Positions 15,912-20,858 of a stretch of DNA of 20,858 nucleotides are shown here, one piece after another. The notes beneath the pieces are model-generated. The model searched no databases. It saw only the letters and a program-made list of their open reading frames with translations, and was not told the DNA's origin. This DNA is from Pleurocapsa sp. MO_226.B13 (GTDB lineage Bacteria > Cyanobacteriota > Cyanobacteriia > Cyanobacteriales > Xenococcaceae), in NCBI GenBank assembly GCA_030064795.1, contig JASJEI010000318.1, positions 1 through 20,858 on the forward strand, given 5' to 3'. A program made the position numbers and the translations under genes. How positions within the stretch are numbered: position 1 is the stretch's first letter; each line of letters begins with the position of its first letter.

Positions 15912-16340
15912 GAAGAAGAAATTAAGCAAAAATGGGGCAAGAAGTTTTGTCTCAAAGGTGTAATGAGTGTTGATGATGCTAAAAGGGCAGTCGATATAGG
16001 TGCCGATGCCATCATGGTTTCTAATCATGGTGGTCGTCAACTAGATGGTTGTATATCGCCTTTCGATCAGTTAGCAGATATAGTGGATGCAGTTGGGGAT
16101 CGAATCGATGTAATCTGGGATGGCGGCATCAGAAGAGGAACCCATGTTCTTAAAGCACTGTCAGTTGGAGCTAAAGCCTGTTCTGGTGGAAGATGGTATT
16201 TATATGCCTTGGCAGCTGGTGGTCAACCAGGAGTTGAAAAAGCTCTCTCTAATATGAAAAATGAAATAGAGAGAGATATGAAACTGATGGGAGTAACCAA
16301 ACTCTCTCAACTATCCAGAAAAAACCTCAAATTTAGATAA
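15912..16340 (+). pseudogene. C-terminal fragment of an FMN-dependent alpha-hydroxyacid oxidase
   Basis: Only the last 142 codons of a protein normally 350-390 aa long remain. The open frame begins after a stop at 15909 and reads EEEIKQKWGKKFCLKGVMS, which matches the family's W-x-x-K-x-x-LKG(I/V) stretch, so coding similarity starts before the first ATG (15963). The FMN/substrate motifs SNHGGRQLDG (catalytic His and Arg) and WDGGIRRGTHVLKALSVGAKA are present, then an altered SGGRWYLYALAAGGQPGVEKAL (family norm GRP). The N-terminal two thirds, including the substrate tyrosines, are missing, so it cannot be an active oxidase. It sits just 23 bp after the aldolase gene; loss of the front part by deletion is likely. 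Confidence 0.85.
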
Positions 16341-16467
16341 TTCTTCTAATCAAGAAAAATAGCTTCTTGGATTGTAGGAATCACTAATAGTTCTTTGATT
16401 TACGGAAGCAAACTGGCCTAATCTACTTCTTCGTTTCCGAACAATTTCTATGGCTCCTTGTTCCAAA

Positions 16468-16929
16468 TTAGAAAGCGTACGCCATCGCTGCGCCATCTTC
16501 GATTAAAGTTATATTTTTCCCGTCGTAACGAATGTAATCAGCTTTATCGATGTCTCTATCATATGGACGCTCATTATTGATCCAACTAATTTCCCCAGTT
16601 TCAATATCTCTAATTTTCAGTCCCCGATTGCGGGAATCATAACGCCCGCGCCGGATATTAGTTCGCGCCAGTACTTGGTAGGTTCGGGCTTGATAGAGCT
16701 TGGGATCGCCGAGGGAAATCACCTGATGACGATGACTTCTAGGCGTTAAATCTAAAGCAGGCGGGAAAATTGATGCTAGTGCTTCTCTGGCAGCGATTTC
16801 TCTCTTGCTAACGAAGGTAGGTCTTCTGCGAATATTGAAGATGACGAAGTAGACGTATTGGAAGGATCTAACTTCTTTAATATCCGCAACTTCGATATTT
16901 AAGTACTCAGCAATGGTATTAGTACCCAT
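16468..16929 (-). CDS. Hypothetical protein, 153 aa
   Basis: I do not recognise this protein. The N-terminus MGTNTIAEYLNIEVADIKEVRSFQYVY is followed by a basic middle (RRRPTFVSKREIAAREAL; RSHRHQ; YQVLARTNIRRGRYDSRNRG) and a beta-rich tail with LKIRDIETGEISWINNERPYDRDIDKADYIRYDGKNITLIEDG. No membrane span, signal peptide or catalytic motif is visible. Sequence texture, normal codon use and an unbroken frame support a real gene. It is opposite in strand to both neighbours and stands alone. Two short gaps (127 bp and 317 bp) around it show nothing assignable. Confidence 0.6.
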   Translation of the reverse strand: MGTNTIAEYLNIEVADIKEVRSFQYVYFVIFNIRRRPTFVSKREIAAREALASIFPPALDLTPRSHRHQVISLGDPKLYQARTYQVLARTNIRRGRYDSRNRGLKIRDIETGEISWINNERPYDRDIDKADYIRYDGKNITLIEDGAAMAYAF

Positions 16930-17246
16930 AACTACTTGCTCTATCTCTCTATGCTTGTAGTATTGATTATGGGTCTATAGTACCTTGTGTCTAATCCCCT
17001 TGGGAGCCCTGTGAAGTAAGCGATTTAAGGATTTGTTACATAACCATCTTTGGTATGGAGACATCTATTTGCGGTCAGCTTCGCTGGCTTACAGAGCGAG
17101 ATCTCGATGGGCTATTGGTTGAGTTTGGAACCGCAATCATTATTAATCTTGGCAATAGTAACAATATACTAGCACCATTGCCAGAGCCTAATATACATAT
17201 ATGCCCGATACAATTGTATTGCAAGGTTATACATGTTGTTATTGTT

Positions 17247-17903
17247 ATGGCTAATAAAAAAGACTTAATAGGAAAGAAAATAGGATTACTAACAGTCATC
17301 AAAGAATTAGAAACTAAGACTTACTCTAATGGCAGAAAAAACTATCAGTATGAGTGTAAATGTGATTGCGGAAATGTCGTTACGAGAAACTATCAAAGTT
17401 TAAACAGGAAAAATATTAAGCAGTCTAATTGTGGATGTATCTCAGGAAATAGCATCAATAAAGAAAATCACGGCCTAAGTGGGACGAGAACTCACAATAC
17501 TTGGTCAGGGATGAAACAGCGATGTTTGGACAAGAACCATAGTACTTATACGAACTATGGACAACGAGGAATCACTATAGAAGACGAGCGTTGGTTGGAT
17601 TTTGAGAATTTCTATGAAGACATGGGTGAGCGACCTGAAGGGATGACGCTAGACAGGATTGATAACAATAGAGGTTACTGTAAGGACAATTGTCGATGGG
17701 CAAATCCAGTTGTGCAGTCAAATAATAGAAGACCTAGTTCGGGTACTAAATTGACAGATGCCGATGTATACACAATATTCTGGATGTTTGAGTGCGGAGG
17801 CAAAACTAAAGCTGAGATTGCTAGAGAGTTCGATGTTGCAAGAAGTACTATTAGCAGAATTATAAATGGGAAGTCTCGTAAACACTTAACTTCAGATAGT
17901 TAA
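17247..17903 (+). CDS. Phage-type HNH endonuclease with zinc finger and C-terminal HTH
   Basis: The protein (about 217 aa from ATG 17247) starts MANKKDLIGKKIGLLTVIKE, then a Cys cluster YECKCDCGN...NCGC (about 36-64) that can bind zinc. An HNH-like core follows: HNTWSGMKQRCLD...YTNYGQRGITIEDERWLDFENFYEDMGERP, LDRIDNNRGYCKDNCRWA and VQSNNRR, the pattern of free-standing homing-type endonucleases in phages and mobile DNA. It ends with a helix-turn-helix KTKAEIAREFDVARSTISRIINGKS. It likely nicks or cuts DNA near its own insertion site. A longer reading from 17055 exists, but that extension has no family similarity. It lies beside a tRNA fragment and an integrase relic, which fits a mobile island. 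Confidence 0.8.
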   Translation: MANKKDLIGKKIGLLTVIKELETKTYSNGRKNYQYECKCDCGNVVTRNYQSLNRKNIKQSNCGCISGNSINKENHGLSGTRTHNTWSGMKQRCLDKNHSTYTNYGQRGITIEDERWLDFENFYEDMGERPEGMTLDRIDNNRGYCKDNCRWANPVVQSNNRRPSSGTKLTDADVYTIFWMFECGGKTKAEIAREFDVARSTISRIINGKSRKHLTSDS

Positions 17904-18065
17904 ATAAATTGACCCAAAACCTCAAAATCTCGTAATACACAATTATTAACTAATGTAAAAATGGGTCAGAAATGGGTTTTTGAAACGAGGTACTATAAAT
18001 AAGCAAAGCTAAACAAGAATCCATTTTATCTCTGAATCCTGAAACATATACCCTGTATACCTTAG
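17904..18065. other. Non-coding DNA left of the tRNA fragment with integrase-arm-like repeat
   Basis: TGGGTCAGAAA occurs at 17962-17972 and again exactly at 18256-18266, on either side of the tRNA fragment; GGGTCTAAA at 18235 and GACCCAAAA at 17912 are related. Such repeats flanking a core resemble arm sites of a tyrosine recombinase attachment region. No gene is visible. Confidence 0.45.
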
Positions 18066-18115
18066 TGGGCGAAGAGAGACTCGAACTCTCACGGTTTCCC
18101 GCCACATTTTGAGGA
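18066..18115 (-). pseudogene. 3' half of a tRNA-Leu(CAA) gene, att-site type fragment
   Basis: On the minus strand this reads CTCAAAA (anticodon loop, CAA), the variable arm with CGGGAAACCG, the T-arm GAGAG-TTCGAGT-CTCTC, and the acceptor TTCGCCC plus A (ending at 18066). The D-arm and 5' acceptor strand are absent on the 18120 side, so it cannot be a working tRNA. A bare 3' tRNA end next to an integrase is the standard footprint of site-specific integration. The intact partner is not in this window. Confidence 0.7.
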
Positions 18116-18248
18116 TGGCAGCTTCTAAAATTAATCAGCGCCTAAAAAGTATACAATTCATATATATCAATAATTCTGAATGTAATTTTTGATCGTTCAT
18201 TGTTATTACAAATGGTCGAAATACTCTAAAAAATGGGTCTAAATTTAC

Positions 18249-18818
18249 TTGTTTTTGGGTCAGAAACCCATATTACAAGTGTATTCTTACAAGAAGAAAA
18301 CTAAGATTGGAAAAGTAACTATAGAAGAGCATTGTGGTTATTTCAGACTTAGGTTTACGTATCCAGCCAAACACAGGCACGAGTTAAAGGTATCTAAGAT
18401 ATCAGAGGAAGGTTTTGCTACTGCAACCAAAAGGGCGCGCCAGATTAATGCTGATATTGAAAATGACTGTTTTGATTTTGACTATATTCGTTATAAGCCG
18501 AAGGGTGGTGCCAAGACGCTTAACGTGGTAAAAGACATTGTTGTAGAGCCTACAATCAAAAGTTCGCTACCAATAGTCAATGAATCAGAGTCTAAACCCG
18601 AACCAGAAATCATAAACATAATGGCGCTCTGGAATCAGTACAAAGAGACTAATAAATTAATCATCGGCAAAACAACTCAACTATCCACATGGAAACAAAC
18701 AGATAATTGTCTAGGGAAAGTTTCAACCGAAGCATTGGACATTAAGAACAATGACCTGTTGGTAACTGAGTTACTTGCTTTGAATTTGATATACCTGAGT
18801 TATGAAGAGAAAATGTAG
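18249..18818 (+). pseudogene. Truncated cyanobacterial tyrosine recombinase (integrase)
   Basis: The frame holds the N-terminal arm-binding part of cyanobacterial phage-type integrases, TKIGKVTIEEHCGYFRLRF...KRARQINADIENDCFDFDYIRYKPKG, and then the start of the core-binding domain, IMALWNQYKETN...TQLSTWKQTDNCLGKVSTEALDIKN, before ending at 18818 about 190 residues in. The whole catalytic domain (R..H-R-H/W-Y) is missing and no frame downstream continues it, so it is inactive. There is no ATG in this frame; the first codon is a TTG. A second frame from ATG 18233 (GGT CTA AAT...) runs for 23 codons and stops near 18303, so a small frameshift may also have hit the N-terminus. It lies 130 bp from the tRNA-Leu fragment. 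Confidence 0.75.
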
Positions 18819-19241
18819 CTTGTAAAAAAGTTATTGATGTGGAAGGTTCAATTTGAGCGCCTCTATTTTTTAAAAGCGTGAAATGCATGTTCAGCATCTA
18901 ATATCTAGACCCGAATCGCTGAATCTGAATACAATAATGTCTGGGTCCCGATAAGTAAAATTTAGCCAAAACAAAGAGCGAGCCGACAGAAATATTGTTC
19001 GTTATTATTAGAGTAGCTAGCATCTTCGGCGATCAAAAGACAGATAGCATAAAGCTAGGTTATGCGAGCGCATTTTCCAGGTTTTTCAGGATAAAAAGTA
19101 GAAGAAGCAATCTTGACGGTTGAAAACCTAGAATTATTTTAACTTGCATCAATTCTCTCGTCCGTGCTTTCCATCAAAGTTATAGAGAAAGCCTTGCAGA
19201 CTAGCCGAAGGATCTTATTCCCTGCACATTGATTGGATTAA
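18819..19241. other. Non-coding region after the integrase relic
   Basis: About 420 bases without a gene. It contains the right copy of the inverted repeat (18971-19010) and an AGACCC...GGGTC pair (18906-18950) that is too loose to call a terminator. No continuation of the integrase catalytic domain is seen in any frame. Confidence 0.35.
18971..19010 (-). repeat. Right copy of a long inverted repeat
   Basis: GAGCGAGCCGACAGAA (18977-18992) and the following ATTGTTCGTTAT (18994-19005) are the inverse of the copy at 14958-14993. Mismatches are few. Together they enclose the aldolase, oxidase fragment, hypothetical, HNH, tRNA fragment and integrase relic. Confidence 0.7.
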
Positions 19242-20746
19242 AATCATGGACGCTCTGCTCTCACTCATAACTATGTTCGCGTAGCTCAAATCAGCGATCT
19301 GGAAGCCAAAGGTTATTTTGTGGTTCGGGTCGAAGGGCGAACCATTGCTTTATTCAATCACAATGATCGAATTTACGCTGTCGATAATCGCTGTCCTCAC
19401 ATGGGTTTTCCCTTACACCAAGGCTCAGTTTCTAACTGCATCCTGACCTGTCATTGGCATCATGCTCGTTTCGATCTCGGAGGCGGCGGCACATTCGATC
19501 CCTGGGCAGATGATGTCCGCTCGTTTCCCGTCCAAATTCGCTCAGGAGAAGTGTGGCTCGATCTTACCGATCGTCTCGATGCCAAGACCCACGCAAGGCA
19601 AAGGTTAATCGATGGTTTACAACAAAGTATTTCTCTGATAATTGGTAAGTCCGTTCTTGCTTTGCTAGCTGAAAAAATAGAACCTAAAGAGGCTTTTCAA
19701 GTAGGGCTAGATTTTGGCGTACGCGATCGCGATCGCGGTTGGGGTGCTGGTTTAACCATGCATACCTGTATGATAAATCTCCTGCCCTATCTCGACAAAC
19801 GGGACCGACCCCGCGCCCTGTATCATGGTTTGGCAGCAGTAGCTGCTGAATGTGCGGGTAAACCACCTCGATTCGAGCAGCAGCCTTTACCTTTATCCGA
19901 ACAGACTGGAGATAAATTACCTTTACTAGAAAACTGGTTTCGTCAGTTTATCGAAGTTCGCGATTCTAGAGGTGCAGAACGCTGTTTGGTTTCAGCAATC
20001 GAATTCGATGTCGAGCGTCAGTAAATTGCTCAAATGCTGTTTGTCGCTGCTACAGATCATCGCTATCTCGATGGTGGACATACCATTGACTTTACTAATA
20101 AAGCACTCGAAGCTCTCGATGCTGTGGGGTGGCAAAATGCTGCTTCCGTATTGACTAGTTTGGTTCGAGGCTATGCAAGTGCTGAAAGGAAAGAAGAGTC
20201 TAACGCTTGGCGTTATCCAATAGATCTGGTTGCCATTTTAGAGAATGCTTTCTCACGTTTAGATGCAGCGATCGCCAAAGGCAGGGAAAAACGAGGCAGT
20301 TGGACTGCTCAAGAACGACTATTAGAAGTATTGTTAGGAGAAGACCCTCAAGCGATCGCCAATTCTTTGTTAGAAGCATTAGAAAAGGGTGCTGCTTTTG
20401 AAGAATTAGCTGGTAAGCTTAGACGCACTAAAGTTACCTATTCTATTCCTTCTCCATAAGGCGTTTGAGGATTTCAAAGTGCAATGTAAATGCGTCTAAG
20501 CTTACTGTTACCTATGCTGCTACCCTACGAATTGCCCAATTTTCTACCAATAATGATTTTAGGGATTGGAATACGGCGCATCATTCTTTTACCTTTGCTA
20601 ATGCCGTCGAGTCAGGATGGCGGCGAGTCCCTTCTCCATTGCTGTTGCGAGGAGTTTTTGATGCGGCAATGACCGTATATCTCAATCGCTTTTTAAATGT
20701 ACCTCCTGCTCGCCTTCCAGAACCTGACTTTTCACGGCATCTCTGA
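19242..20746 (+). pseudogene. Rieske [2Fe-2S] domain protein, broken by an in-frame stop and a MITE
   Basis: The frame is open from 19242 (NHGRSALTHNYVRVAQISDLEAKGYFVVRVEG), before the first GTG at 19320. A Rieske cluster-binding pair is intact: CPHMGF (C25, H27 from 19320) and CHWHHARFD (C44, H47). A long C-terminal helical domain follows. An in-frame TAA at 20022-20024 splits ...VERQ from IAQMLFVAATDHRYLDGGHTID, with clear coding similarity on both sides. A 77-bp insert at 20421-20497 then shifts the frame; removing it and one target copy joins GKL to TVTYAATLRIAQFSTNNDF and on to the end at 20746. The true ATG may be 19246 in another frame, a third possible lesion. Likely role was electron transfer or an oxygenase-like function; now a pseudogene. 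Confidence 0.8.
20421..20497. mobile_element. 77-bp MITE-like insertion with 6-bp target duplication
   Basis: Perfect terminal inverted repeats AGACGCA (20421-20427) and TGCGTCT (20491-20497) are flanked by the direct repeat AAGCTT (20415-20420 and 20498-20503). Because AAGCTT is itself palindromic, the visible inverted repeat reaches 13 bp. Excision with one target copy restores the reading frame of the Rieske-domain protein, good evidence of a true insertion. It is too short to encode a transposase. Confidence 0.85.
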
Positions 20747-20772
20747 AACCCCCTCCAGAACTGGATTTCCTC

Positions 20773-20834
20773 CCAAGGCTTATTTTCAATAATTTTGGCT
20801 TAATGACAATCGATAACGGGAAAATAAGCCTTGG
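20773..20834. repeat. 15-bp perfect inverted repeat with 32-base spacer
   Basis: CCAAGGCTTATTTTC (20773-20787) and GAAAATAAGCCTTGG (20820-20834) are exact inverses. No T-run follows on the plus strand (GGAATCGG), so it is not a standard terminator. It could be a further MITE-type element or a large hairpin after the Rieske-domain pseudogene. Confidence 0.65.
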
Positions 20835-20858
20835 GGAATCGGTGGTTTAGCGATCGCT

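Noticed and set aside
17055..17246. N-terminal extension of the HNH protein
   Set aside because: The first 64 residues show no family similarity and look like translated spacer; the protein starts naturally at ATG 17247.
18066..18190. Complete tRNA gene
   Set aside because: Only anticodon loop to 3' end is present; no D-arm or matching 5' acceptor strand is found on the 18120-18190 side.

Overview
The window looks like chromosomal or large-replicon DNA from a cyanobacterium. The HIP1 octamer GCGATCGC recurs, for example near 4302, 6535, 11810, 15708, 19722, 20268 and 20851. Gene families and the AT-leaning composition agree. Genus cannot be fixed from the sequence alone. The region is accessory in character: a few intact housekeeping-type genes sit among insertion sequences, MITE-like elements, broken genes and repeat-rich non-coding DNA.

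Layout. 1-2400: the end of a cadherin-like gene is cut by an IS1634-family element (about 232-2188), and a 108-bp MITE-like element (119-226) is nested across the IS left junction. 2406-5560: a membrane-anchored helical protein of unknown function (-), a YdjM/DUF457 membrane hydrolase (+) whose stop codon lies inside a 40-bp-period tandem repeat, and a PPOX-class flavoprotein (+) of visibly different base composition. 5561-8370: a repeat-rich stretch with two fields of GTAACC/GGTTAC motifs, a beta-carbonic anhydrase gene between them, and a 120-bp relic of the 3' end of a vapE-like gene. 8375-11992: glycogen phosphorylase (-) and a SIMPL-domain exported protein (+). 12275-14800: a third GTAACC field, a terminator, a VapE-type P-loop protein (-) and a previously unlisted 55-aa ribbon-helix-helix gene (-) with a palindromic operator candidate. 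14958-19010: an inverted repeat encloses an HpcH/HpaI aldolase, the C-terminal third of an alpha-hydroxyacid oxidase, a hypothetical protein, an HNH endonuclease, a tRNA-Leu(CAA) 3' fragment and a truncated tyrosine recombinase. 19242-20834: a Rieske-domain gene broken by an in-frame stop and by a 77-bp MITE with 6-bp target duplication, then a 15-bp inverted repeat.

The most interesting unit is the rhh-vapE operon with its flanking GTAACC iteron-like field (12275-14800). It has the parts expected of a plasmid-like or satellite-like replicon: a small DNA-binding regulator, an SF3/VirE-like ATPase and clustered short repeats, some spaced at about 10, 21, 31 and 42 bp. The same motifs plus a roughly 90% identical relic of the vapE 3' end recur at 5941-8053 around the carbonic anhydrase gene. 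This suggests that a second, decayed copy of the same kind of element once lay there and that the carbonic anhydrase sits inside its remains. Replicon function is inference; the repeats, the operon and the duplicated 3' end are seen directly.
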